A stretch of DNA of 64,000 bases from Calliopsis andreniformis (Eukaryota; Arthropoda; Insecta; Hymenoptera; Andrenidae), in the NCBI RefSeq assembly GCF_051401765.1, contig NW_027480422.1, forward strand, positions 20,974,001 to 21,038,000, given 5' to 3'. The notes under the pieces are model-generated. The model made no database searches. It had not been told where the DNA came from and saw only the letters and a program-made list of their open reading frames with translations. A program made the position numbers and the translations under genes. Positions within the stretch are counted from its first letter, which is position 1. The number at the start of each line of letters is the position of its first letter. Shown here in pieces: positions 1 to 11,166 of the stretch.

Positions 1-3000
1 AACTGTTGTATTTATATTGTATTTTATGCTTCGGCGTTGACTTCTAAGGCCCTTACTATTCGATCTGGTGGAGCAACGCCCTAGAGCCAAGCCTAGGTTG
101 CCTGGAACGTAGATATGGCCGTTACTTTCACACTGGATGCAATTATTCGTTTTATACGATGGAAAAACTGTTGTATTTATTCTGTATTTTATGCTTCGGG
201 CGTTGACTTCTAAGGCCCTAGCTTTTCGATCTGGTTGAGCAACGCCCTAGAGCGAAGCATAGGTTGCCCGGAACGCAGAAATGACCATTACCTTCACACT
301 GGTTGCAGTTATTCCTGTTATACGATGGAAAAACTGTTGTATTTTTATTGTATTATATGCTTCGGGCGTTGACTTCTCAGGCCCTAACTATTCGATCTGG
401 TGCTGCAACGCCCTAGAGTGAATCCTAGGTTGCCCGGAACGCAGAAATGACCATTACCTTCACACTGGTTGCAGTTATTCCTGTTATACGATGGAAAAAC
501 TGTTGTATTTTTATTGTATTATATGTTGTGGGCGTTAACTTCTCAGGCCCTAACTATTCGATCTGGTGCAGCAACGCCCTAGAGTGAATCCTAGGTTGCC
601 CGGAACGCAGAAATGACCATTACCTTCACACTGATTGCAATTATTCATTTTATACGGTTGAAAAACTATTGTATTTTTATTGTATTTTATGCTTCTGGCG
701 TTAACTTCTAAGGCCCTAACACATCGATGTGGTGGAACAACGCCGTAGAGTGAAGCCTAGGTTGCACGGAACGTAGAAATGACCACCACCTTCACGCTGG
801 TTGTAATTACTCCTGTTATACGATGGAAAAACTGTTGTATCTTTATTGTATTTTATGCTTCGGGCGTTGACTTCTATGGCCCTAACTATTCGATCTGGTG
901 GAGCAACGCCCTAGAGTGAAGCCTAGGTTGCCCGGAACGTAGAAATGACCATAACCTTCACACCGGCTGAAATTATTCGCTTTATATAATGGAAAAACTG
1001 TTGTATCTTTATTGTATTTTATGCTTCGGGCGATGACTTCTAAGGCCCTAACTATTCGATCTGGCGGAGCAACGCCCTAGGGTCAAGCCTAGGTTGCCAG
1101 GAACGTAGAAATGACCATAATTTTCACACCGGTTGCCATTATTCCTGTTATACGATGGAAAGACTGTTGTATTTATATTGTATTTAATGTTTCTGGCGTT
1201 GACTTCTTAGGCCCTAAATATTCGATCTGGTAGGGCAACGCCCTAGAGTGAAGCCTGGGTTTCCCGGAACGTAGAAATGGCCATTACATTCACACTGGAT
1301 GCAATTATTCGTTTTATACGATGGAAAAACTGTTGTACTTATATTGTATTTTATGCTTCTGGCGTTGGCTTCTTAGGCCCTTACTATTCGATCTGATGGA
1401 ACAACGCCCTAGAGTGAAGCCTAGGATGGCCGAAACGTAGATATGACCATAACTTTCACACCGATTGCAATTATTCGTTAATACGAATGAAAAACTGTTG
1501 TATTTATATTGTATTTTATGCTTCTGGCGTTGACTCCGTAGGCCCTAACTATTCGATCTGGTGGAACAACGCCCTAGAGTCAAGCCTAGGTTGCCCGGAA
1601 CGTGGAAATGACTACCACTTTCACACTGGTTGCAATTATTCCACTTATACCATGGAGAAACTGTTGTATTTATATTGTATTTTATGATTCTGGTGTTGAC
1701 TACTAAGGCCGTAGCTATTCGATCTGGTAGAGCATCGCCCTAGAGTGAAGACTAGGTTGCCCGGAACGTAGAAATGACCATCACTTTCACACTGGTTGCA
1801 ATTACTCCTGTTATACGATAGAAAAACTGTTGCATCTTTATTGTATTTTATGCTTCGGGCGTTGACTTCTAAGGCCCTAACTATTCGATGTGGTGGAGCA
1901 ACGCCCTAGAGTGAGGCCTACGTTGCCCGGAACGTAGAAATGACCATTACCTTCACACTGATTGCAATTATCCATTATATACGATGTAAAAACTATTGTA
2001 TTTTTATTGTATTATATGCTTCGGGCGTTGACTTCTCAGGCCCTAATTATTCGATCTGGTGGACAAACGCCCTAGAGTGAAGCCCAGGTTGCACGGAACG
2101 TATAAATGACCATTACTTTCACACTGTTTGCAATTATTCATATTATACGATGCAAAAACTGTTGCATTTTCATTGTATTTTATGCTTCGGGCGTTGACTT
2201 CTAAGGACCTAACTATTCCATCTGGTGGAGCGACGCCCTAGAGTGAAGCCTAGGTTGCCCGGAACGTAGAAATGACCATCACCTTCACACTGGTTGTAGT
2301 TACTCCTGTCATGCGATGGAAAAGCTGTTGTATTTAAATTGTATTTTATGCTCCTGGTGTTGACTTCTTAGGCCCCAACTATTCGATCTGGTGGAGCAAC
2401 GCCTCAGAGTTATACCTAGGATTCCCGGAACGTAGAAATGGCCATCATTTTCACACTGGTTGCAATTATTCGTTTTATACGATGGGAAAGCTGTTGCATT
2501 TATATTGTGTTTTATGCTTCTGGCGTTGACTTCTTAGGCGCTAACTATTCGAACTGGTGGAGCAACGCCCTAGAGTGAAGCCTATGTTACCGGAACGTAG
2601 GAATGACCATAACTTTCACACTGTTTGCAATTATTCATTTTATACGATGGAAAAACCGTTGTATTTATATTGTATTTTATTCTTCTGGCGTTGACTTCGT
2701 AGGCCCTAACTATCCGATCTGGTGGAACAACGCCCTAGACTGATGCCTAGGTCTCCCGGGACGCAGAAATGACCATTACTTTCACACTGGTTGCAATTAT
2801 TCCTGTTACACGATGGAAAATCTGTTGTATTTATATGGTATTTTATTCTTCTGGCGTTGACTTCTTAGGCCCTAATTATTCGTTCTGGTGGAACAACGCC
2901 CTAGAGTGAAGCCTAGGATGCCCGGAACGGAGAAATGACAATAATTTTCACACCGGTTGCAATTATTCGTTTGGTACGATGGTAATACTGTTGTATTTGT

Positions 3001-4239
3001 TTTGTATTTTATGCTTCTGGCGTTGACTTCTTAGGCCCTAACAATTCGATCTGACGGAACATCGCCCTAGAGTGAAGCCTAGGTTTCCCGGAACGTAGAA
3101 ATGGCCATTACATTCACACTGGATGCAATTATTCGTGTTATACGATGGAAAAACCGTTGCATTTTCATTGTATTTTATGCTTCGGGCGTTGACTTCTAAG
3201 GCCCTAACTATTCCATCTGGTGGAGCAACGCCCTAGAGTGAAGCCTAGGTTGCCCGGAACGTAGGAATGACCATAATTTTCACATCGGTTGCAATTATTC
3301 GTTTTATACGATGGAAAAACTGTTGCATTTGTTTTGTATTTTACGCTTCTGGCGTTGACTTCTAAGGCCCTAACAATTCGTTCTGGCGGAACAACGCCCT
3401 AGAGTGAAGCCTAGGTTGCCCGGAACGTAGAAATGACCATCACCTTCACACTGGTTGTAATTACTCCTGTCATGCGATGGAAAAACTGTTGTATCTTTAT
3501 TGTGTTTTATGCTTCTGGCGTTGACTTCTTAGGCCCTGACCATTCGATCTGGTGGAGCTACGCCCTAGAGTGAAGCCTAGGTTGCCCGGAACGTAGAAAT
3601 GACCATTACCTTCACACTGGTTGCAATTATTCGTTTTATACGATGGAAAAACTGTTGCATTTGTTTTGTATTTTACGCTTCTGGCGTTGACTTCTAAGGC
3701 CCTAACAATTCGTTCTGGCGGAACAACGCCCTAGAGTGAAGCCTAGGTTGCCCGGAACGTAGAAATGACCATCACTTTCACACTGGTTGCAATTACTCCT
3801 GTTATACGATAGAAAAACTGTTGCATCTTTATTGTATTTTATGCTTCGGGCGTTGACTTCTAAGGCCCTAACTATTCGATGTGGTGGAGCAACGCCCTAG
3901 AGCCAAGCCTAGGTTGCCAGGGACGTAGAAATGACCATAACTTTCACACTGGTTGCAATTATTCGTTTTATACGATGGAAAAACTGTTGTACTTATTTTG
4001 TCTTTTATGCTTCGGGCGTTGACTTCTTAGGCCCTAACTATTCGATCTGGTGGGCCAACGCCCTAGAGTGAAGCCTAGGCTGCACGGAACGTAGAAATGA
4101 CCATTACTTTCACACTGTTTGCAATTATTCATATTATACGATGCAAGAACTGTTGTATTTACATTGTATTTTATGCTTCTGGCGTTGACTTCTTAGGCCC
4201 TAACTATTCGATCTGGTGGAGCAACGCCCTAGAGTGAAG
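1..4239. repeat. Divergent monomer region (left flank)
   Basis: About 25 monomers differ from one another by many substitutions, and I found no sustained multi-monomer period. Three single-base deletions spotted in the window are here (near 34, 1487-1495 and 2585-2590). Short pieces recur further right: about 1900-2325 matches 5219-5645, and again from 6550. The monomers around 3151 reappear 9 monomers apart at 4645 and 6139. Divergence of this sort is typical of the older edge of a satellite array. No gene or unique sequence is present. Confidence 0.75.
261..592. repeat. Tandem duplication of a single monomer
   Basis: The monomer at about 261-426 and the next at about 427-592 are nearly the same, sharing GAACGCAG, the TGCAGTTATTCCTG version of the variable segment, a GTATTATATG stretch, CTCAGGCCC and the ending GTGAATCC. 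They differ at a few bases, for example CTGCAACG against CAGCAACG. Their neighbours are more different, so a recent one-monomer duplication is the simplest reading. Confidence 0.6.
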
Positions 4240-7061
4240 GCTAGGTTGCCCGGAACGAAGAAATGACCTTTACCTTCACACTGGTTGCAGTTATTCCTGT
4301 TATATGATGGAAAAACTGTTGTATTCTTATTGTATTTTATGCACCCTGTGTTGACTTCCTAGGACCTAACTATTCGATCTGGTGGTGCAACGCCTCAGAG
4401 TTATATCTAGGATGGCCGGAACGTAGAAATGGCCGTCACTTTCACACTGGTTGCAATTATTCGCTTTATACGATGCAACAGCTGATGTCTTTATATTGTG
4501 TTTTATGCTTCTGGCGATGACTTCTTAGACCCTAGCTATTCGATCTGGTGGATCAACACCCTAGAGTGAAGCCTAGGTTGCCCGGAACCTAGAAGTGACT
4601 ATCAGTTTCACACTGGTTTCAATTATTCGTGTTATACGATGGAAAAACCGTTGCATTTTCATTGTATTTTATGCTTCGGGCGTTGACTTCTAAGGCCCTA
4701 ACTATTCCATCTGGTGGAGCAACGCCCTAGAGTGAAGCCTAGGTTGCCCGGAACGTAGAAATGACCATAATTTTCACATCGGTTGCAATTATTCGTTTTA
4801 TACGATGGAAAAACTGTTGCATTTGTTTTGTATTTTACGCTTCGGGCGTTGACTTCTAAGGCCCTAACAATTCGTTCTGGCGGAACAACACCCTAGAGTG
4901 AAGCCTAGATTTCCCGGAACGTAGAAATGACCATCACTTTCACACTGGATGCAATTACTCCTGTTATACGGTGGAAAAACTGTTGCATCTTTATTGTATT
5001 TTATGCTTCGGGCGTTGACTTCTAAGACCCTAACTATTCGATCTGGTGGAGCAACGCCCTAGATCCAAACCTAGGTTGCCCGGAACGTAGATATGGCCAT
5101 TACTTTCACACTGGATGCAATTATTCGTTTTATACGATGTAAAGACTGTTGTATTTATTCTGTATTTTATGCTTCGGGCGTTGACTTCTGAGGCCCTAAC
5201 TATTCGATCTGGTGGAGCAACGCCCTAGAGTGAGGCCTACGTTGCCCGGAACGTAGAAATGACCATTACCTTCACACTGATTGCAATTATCCATTATATA
5301 CGATGTAAAAACTATTGTATTTTTATTGTATTATATTCTTCGGGCGTTGACTTCTCAGGCCCTAATTATTCGATCTGGTGGACAAACGCCCTAGAGTGAA
5401 GCCCAGGTTGCACGGTACGTATAAATGACCATTACTTTCACACTGTTTGCAATTATTCATATTATACGATGCAAAAACTGTTGCATTTTGATTGTATTTT
5501 ATGCTTCGGGCGTTGAATTCTAAGGACCTAACTATTCCATCTGGTGGAGCGACGCCCTAGAGTGAAGCCTAGGTTGCCCGGAACGTAGAAATGACCATCA
5601 CCTTCACACTGGTTGTAGTTACTCCTGTCATGCGATGGAAAAACTGTTGTATCTTTATTGTGTTTTATGCTTCTGGCGTTGACTTCTTAGGCCCTGACCA
5701 TTCGATCTGGTGGAGCTACGCCCTAGAGGGAAGCCTAGGTTGCCCGGAACGTAGAAATGACCATTACCTTCACACTGGTTGCAGGTATTCCTATTATATG
5801 AAGGAAAAACTTTTGTATTCTTCTTGTATTTTATGCACCTTGTGTTGACTTCCTAGGCCCTAACTTTTCGATCTGGTGGTGCAACGCCTCAGAGTTATAT
5901 CTAGGATGGCCGGAACGTAGAAATGGCCGTCACTTTCACACTGGTTGCAATTATTCACTTTATACGATGCAACATCTGATGTCTTTATATTGTGTTTTAT
6001 GCTTCTGGCGATGACTTCTTAGACCCTAGCTATTTGATCTGGTGGATCGACTCCCTAGAGTGAAGCCTAGGTTGCCCGGAACCTAGAAGTGACTATCACT
6101 TTCACACTGGTTTCATTTATTCGTGTTATACGATGGAAAAACCGTTGCATCTTCATTGTATTTTATGCTTCGGGCGTTTACTTCTAAGGTCCTAACTATT
6201 CCATCTGGTGGAGCAACGCCCTAGAGTGAAGCCTAGGTTGCCCGGAACGTAGAAATGACCATAATTTTCACATCGGTTGCAATTACTCCTGTTATACGGT
6301 GGAAAAACTGTTGCATCTTTATTGTATTTTATGCTGCGGGCGTTGACTTCTAAGGCCCTAACTATTCGATCTGGTGGAGCAACGCCCTAGATCCAAGCCT
6401 AGGTTGCCCGGAACGTAGATATGGCTATTACTTTCACACTGGATGCAATTATTCGTTTTATACGATGGAAAGACTGTTGTACTTATTCTGTATTTTATGC
6501 TTCGGGCGTTGACTTCTAAGGCCCTAACGATTCGATCTGGTGGAGCAACGCCCAAGAGTGAGGCCTACGTTGCCCGGAACGTAGAAATGACCATTACCTT
6601 CACACTGATTGCAATTATCCATTATATACGATGTAAAAACTATTGTATTTTTATTGTATTATATGCTTCGGGCGTTGACTTCTCAGGCCCTAATTATTCG
6701 ATCTGGTGGACAAACGCCCTAGAGTGAAGCCCAGGTTGCACGGAACGTATAAATGACCATTACTTTCACACTGTTTGCGATTATTCATATTATACGATGC
6801 AAAAACTGTTGCATTTTCATTGTATTTTATGCTTCGGGCGTTGACTTCTAAGGACCTAACTATTCCATCTGGTGGAGCGACGCCCTAGAGTGAAGCCTAG
6901 GTTGCCCGGAACGTAGAAATGACCATCACCTTCACACTGGTTGTAGTTACTCCTGTCATGCGATGGAAAAACTGTTGTATCTTTATTGTGTTTTATGCTT
7001 CTGGCGTTGACTTCTTAGGCCCTGACCATTCGATCTGGTGGAGCTACGCCCTAGAGTGAAG
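4240..7061. repeat. Nine-monomer block and its eight-monomer copy
   Basis: The landmark at 4240 corresponds to 5734, a distance of 1494 bp or 9 monomers, and the match runs on through the variants at 4645 and 6139. Near 4750-4970 against 6244-6300 one monomer is missing from the second copy, after which the offset is 1328 bp (8 monomers): 5070 pairs with 6398 and 5236 with 6564. A further partial copy of the AGATCCAAGC monomer is at 7551-7560. This is a tandem duplication followed by a one-monomer deletion. Confidence 0.75.
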
Positions 7062-8030
7062 CCTAGGTTGCCCGGAACGTAGAAATGACCATTACCTTCA
7101 CACTGATTGCAATTATTCGTTTTATACGATGGAAAAACTGTTACATTTGTTTTGTATTTTATGCTTCGGGCGTTGATTTCTAAGGCCCTCACTATTCCAT
7201 CTGGTGGAGCAACGCCTTAGAGTGAAGCCTAGTTTGCCCGGAACGTAGAAATGACCATAATTTTCACATCGGTTGCAATTATTCGTTTTATACGATGGAA
7301 AAACTGTTGCATTTGTTTTGTATTTTACGCTTCCTGCGTTGACTTCTAAGGCCCTAACAATTCGTTCTGGCGGAACAACGCCCTAGAGTGAAGCCTAGAT
7401 TTCCCGGAACGTAGAAATGACCATCACTTTCACACTGGTTGCAATGACTCCTGTTATACGGTGGAAAAACTGTTGCATCTTTATTGTATTTTATGCTTCG
7501 GGCGTTGACTTCTAAGGCCCTAACTATTCGATCTGGTGGAGCAACGCCCTAGATCCAAGCCTAGGTTGCCCGGAACGTAGATATGGCCATTACTTTCACA
7601 CTGGATGCAATTATTCGTTTTATACGATGGAAAAACTGTTGCATTTGTTTTGTATTTTACGCTTCTGGCGTTGACTTCTAAGGCCCTAACAATTCGTTCT
7701 GGCGGAACAACGCCCTAGAGTGAAGCCTAGGTTGCCCGGAACGTAGAAATGACCATCACTTTCACACTGGTTGCAATTACTCCTGTTATACGATAGAAAA
7801 ACTGTTGCATCTTTATTGTACTTTATGCTTCGGGCGTTGACTTCTAAGGCCCTAACTATTCGATCTGGTGGAGCAACGCCCTAGAGTGAAGGCTAGGTTG
7901 CCCGGAACGTAGAAATGACCATTACCCTCACACTGGTTGCAGTTATTCCTGTTATATGATGGAAAAACTGTTGTATTTACATTGTATTTTATGCTTCTGG
8001 CGTTGACTTCTTAGGCCCTGACCATTCGAT
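7062..8030. repeat. Mosaic monomers between duplicated blocks
   Basis: About six monomers without a local period. They combine types seen elsewhere: the monomer near 7250-7560 resembles 4750-5070, and the GCATTTGTTTTG monomer at 7641 recurs 3 monomers later at 8139. The unusual ATTGTACTTTATG version near 7817 reappears at about 43.98 kb and 46.16 kb. Nothing but satellite is present. Confidence 0.6.
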
Positions 8031-8442
8031 CTGGTGGAGCAACACCCTAGAGTGAAGCCTAGGTTGCCCGGAACGTAGAAATGACCATTACCTTCACAGT
8101 GGTTGCAATTATTCGTTTTATACGATGGAAAAACTGTTGCATTTGTTTTGTATTTTACGCTTCTGGCGTTGACTTCTAAGGCCCTAACAATTCGTTCTGG
8201 CGGAACAACGCCCTAGCGTGAAGCCTAGGTTGCCCGGAACGTAGAAATGACCATCACTTTCACACTGGTTGCAATTACTCCTGTTATACGATAGAAAAAC
8301 TGTTGCATCTTTACTGTATTTTATGCTTCGGGCGTTGACTTCTAAGGCCCTAACTATTCGATCTGGTGGAGCAACGCCCTAGAGCCAAGCCTAGGTTGCC
8401 AGGAACGTAGAAATGACCATAACTTTCACACTGGTTGCAATT

Positions 8443-8459
8443 ATTCGTTTTATACGATG
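8443..8459 (+). promoter_or_regulatory. Partial CENP-B-box-like site (7 of 9 core bases)
   Basis: The 17 bases read ATTCGTTTTATACGATG. The published CENP-B box core is NTTCGNNNNANNCGGGN. TTCG, the central A and the following CG match; the last two G positions are A and T here. Many monomers in the window carry the same 7-of-9 match, in versions with TTCGTTTT or TTCGTGTT, while other monomer types have lost TTCG (TCCT, TCAT or CCAT). A 7-of-9 match on either strand of a 166-bp monomer is expected roughly 0.4 times by chance, so the resemblance alone is weak. I saw no monomer with a complete core. Confidence 0.25.
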
Positions 8460-8495
8460 GAAAAACTGTTGTACTTATTTTGTATTTTATGCTTC

Positions 8496-8545
8496 GGGCG
8501 TTGACTTCTAAGGCCCTTACTATTGGATCTGGTGGAACAACGCCC
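8496..8545. other. Inverted arms GGGCGTTG / CAACGCCC, 34-nt loop
   Basis: The left arm is 8496-8503 and the right arm 8538-8545, an exact 8-bp inverted repeat. The same arms are intact in many monomers, for example 10654-10661 with 10696-10703. They could form a hairpin in single strands or in RNA. Against a conserved structure, the variant arms do not change together: CTGGCGTTG, GGGCGTAG and GGCGATG on the left pair with CAACGCCC or CAACACCC on the right without compensation. I record it as a sequence property of the monomer rather than a proven element. Confidence 0.4.
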
Positions 8546-8561
8546 TAGAGTGGAGCCTAGG
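8544..8561. other. CCTAG dyad with AvrII-type hexamer
   Basis: CCTAG at 8544-8548 and CTAGG at 8557-8561 are inverted copies separated by 8 bases, and the second lies in the hexamer CCTAGG (8556-8561). This hexamer is present in most monomers and makes a natural 166-bp digestion ladder. Common variants are TCTAGG, TCTAGA (an XbaI-type site, in the monomer type ending AATGG), CATAGG and CCTACG. Confidence 0.75.
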
Positions 8562-10062
8562 TTGCCCGGAACGTAGAAATGACCATTACCTTCACACTGG
8601 TTGCAGTTATTCCTGTTATACAATGGAAAAACTGTTGTATTTTTATTGTATTATATGCTTCGGGCGTTGACTTCTCAGGCCCTAATTATTCGACCTGGTG
8701 CAGCAACGCCCTAGAGTGAATCCTAGGTTGAACGGAACGCAGAAATGACCATTACCTTCACACTGATGGCAATTACTCATTTTATACGATGGAAAAACTG
8801 TTGTATTTTCATTGTATTTTATGCTCCGGGCGTAGACTTCTAAGGCCCTATCTGTTCGATTTGGTAGAGCAACACCCTACAGTGAAGCCTTGGTTGCCTG
8901 GAACGTATAAATGACCATAACTTTCACACTGGATGCAATTATTCGTTTTATACGATGGAAAAACTGTTGTATTTGCATTGTATTTTATGCTTCTGGCGTT
9001 GACTTCTTAGGCCCTAACTATTCGATCTGGTGGAGCAACGCCCTAGAGTGAAGCCTAGGTTGCCCGGAACGTAGAAATGACCATCACCTTCACACTGGTT
9101 GTAATTACTCCTGTCATGCGATGGAAAAACTGGTGTATCTTTATTGTGTTTTATGCTTCTGGCGTTGACTTCTTAGGCCCTGACCATTCGATCTGGTGGA
9201 GCAACACCCTAGAGTGAAGCCTAGGTTGCCCGGAACGTAGAAATGACCATTACCTTCACACTGGTTGCAATTATTCGTTTTATACGATGGAAAAACTGTT
9301 GCATTTGTTTTGTATTTTACGATTCTGGCGTTGACTTCTAAGGCCCTAACAATTCGTTCTGGCGGAACAACGCCCTAGCGTGAAGCCTAGGTTGCCCGGA
9401 ACGTAGAAATGACCATCACTTTCACACTGGTTGCAATTACTCCTGTTATACGATAGAAAAACTGTTGCATCTTTATTGTATTTTATGCTTCGGGCGTTGA
9501 CTTCTAAGGCCCTAACTATTCGATCTGGTGGAGCAACGCCCTAGAGCCAAGCCTAGGTTGCCAGGAACGTAGAAATGACCATAACTTTCACACTGGTTGC
9601 AATTATTCGTTTTATACGATGGAAAAACTGTTGCACTTATTTTGTATTTTATGCTTCGGGCGTTGACTTCTAAGGCCCTTACTATTGGATCTGGTGGAAC
9701 AACGCCCTAGAGTGGAGCCTAGGTTGCCCGGAACGTAGAAATGACCATTACCTTCACACTGGTTGCAGGTATTCCTATTATACGATGGAAAAACTGTTGT
9801 ATTTTTATTGTATTATATGCTTCGGCCGTTGACTTCTCATGCCCTAACTATTCGATCTGATGCAGCAACGCCCTAGAGTGAATCATAGGTTGAACGGAAC
9901 GCAGAGATGACCATTACCTTCACACTGATGGCTATTGCACATTTTATACGATGGAAAAACTGTTGTATTTTTATTGTATTTTATGCTCCGGGCGTAGACT
10001 TCTAAGGACCTATCTACTCGATTTGGTAGAGCAACACCCTACAGTGAAGCCTAGGTTGCCTG

Positions 10063-11166
10063 GAACGTAGAAATGGCTATCACTTTCACACGGGCCGCAA
10101 TTATTCGTGTCATACAATGGAAAAACGGTTGTATTTACATTGTATTTTATGCTTCTGGCGTTGACTTCATAGGCCCTAACTATTCGATCTGGTGGAGGAA
10201 CGCCCTAGAGGCAAGCCTAAGTTGCCCGGAACGTAGAAATGACCATAACTTTCACACTGGTTGCAATTATTCGTTTTATACGATTGAAAAACTGTTGCAT
10301 TTGTTTTGTATTTTACGCTTCTGGCGTTGACTTCTAAGGCCCTAACAATTCGTTCTGGCGGAACAACGCCCTAGAGTGAAGCCTAGGATGCCCGGAACGT
10401 AGAAATGACCATCACTTTCACACTGGTTGCAATTACTCCTGTTATACGATGGAAAAACTGTTGTATCTTTATTGTATTTTATGCTTCGGTCGTTGGCTTC
10501 TAAGGCCCTAACTATTCGATCTGGTGGAGCAACGCCCTAGAGTGAAGCCTAGGTTGCCCGGAACGTAGAAATGACCATTACCTTCACACGGATTGCAATT
10601 ATCCATTTTATACGACGGAAAAACTATTGTATTTTTATTGTATTTTATGCTTCGGGCGTTGACTTCTAAGGCCCTAACTATTCGATCTGGTGGAGCAACG
10701 CCCTAGGGTCAAGCCTAGGTTGCCAGGAGCGTAGAAATGACCATAACCTTCACACTGGCTGCAATTATTCGTTCTATACGATGGAAAAACTGTTGTATTT
10801 ATTCTGTATTTTATGCTTCGGGCGTTGACTTCTAACGCCCTAACTATTCCGTCTGGTGGAGCAACGCCCTAGAGTGAAGCCTAGGTTGCCCGGAACGTAG
10901 AAATGACCATTACCTTCACACGGATTGCAATTATCCATTTTATACGACGGAAAAACTATTGTATTTTTATTGTATTTTATGCTTCGGGCGTTGACTTCCT
11001 AGGCCCTAGCTATTCGATCTGGTGGAGCAACGCCTCTGAGTTATATCTAGGATGGCCGGAACGTAGAAATGGCCGTCACTTTCACACTGGTTGCAATTAT
11101 TCGCTTTATACGATGCAACAGCTGATGTATTTATATTGTGTTTTATGCTTCTGGCGATGACTTCTT
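10063..11166. repeat. Mosaic monomers; left part copied 44 kb downstream
   Basis: About seven monomers. The block from about 9740 to 10660 recurs at about 53896-54816, shifted by exactly 44156 bp (266 monomers), with few differences, including the rare reading CACACGGGCCGC and the AACGGTTG variant. Related copies also begin near 56.2 kb and 60.4 kb. From 10870 to 11166 the types with GATGCAACAGCTG and TCTGGCGATGAC appear, which later become part of the 38- and 25-monomer repeats. Confidence 0.65.

Larger units (their letters stand above)
8390..8555 (+). repeat. Representative 166-bp monomer
   Basis: This monomer runs from one CCTAGG to the base before the next and shows the layout shared by the rest. 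In order it has a GC-richer part with CCTAGG and a CCCGG-like segment (CCAGG here), a stretch reading GTAGAAATGACC, a TTGCAA palindrome, the TTCG...ATACGA segment (8443-8459), a short A-tract (GGAAAAACTG, from 8459), an AT-rich stretch to about 8490, and then the GGGCGTTG / CAACGCCC inverted arms. The segment just after TTGCAA is a major variable spot: other monomers read TCCTGTTATACG, TCATTTTATACG or CCATTTTATACG there. The start point is arbitrary because the array is continuous. 166 bp is close to the length protected by a chromatosome, so one monomer per nucleosome is plausible but not shown. Confidence 0.95.
8031..10062. repeat. Seven-monomer (1162-bp) duplication
   Basis: GCATTTGTTTTG at 8139 recurs at 9301, and the following types stay in register: the TATTGGATCTGG monomer near 8521 and 9683, the GATGGC monomer near 8765 and 9927, and the CCGGGCGTAGAC monomer near 8826 and 9988. 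The match fades at about 8900 and 10062, where the first copy reads TATAAATGACC and the second GTAGAAATGGC. The second copy is therefore not complete. Confidence 0.7.

Noticed and set aside
841..1060. Telomere-like CCCTAA inside GGCCCTAACTATTCG
   Set aside because: It occurs once per monomer and is never in tandem, so it is not a telomeric repeat.
8520..8545. Possible RNA polymerase III B-box or tRNA-like segment (TTCGATCTGG)
   Set aside because: Only part of the GTTCGANTC consensus fits, and I found no convincing A box or cloverleaf. A tRNA origin of the monomer is not supported.
8496..8545. Conserved RNA hairpin formed by GGGCGTTG and CAACGCCC
   Set aside because: The arms exist, but variant monomers change one arm without matching changes in the other, so there is no covariation evidence for a maintained structure.
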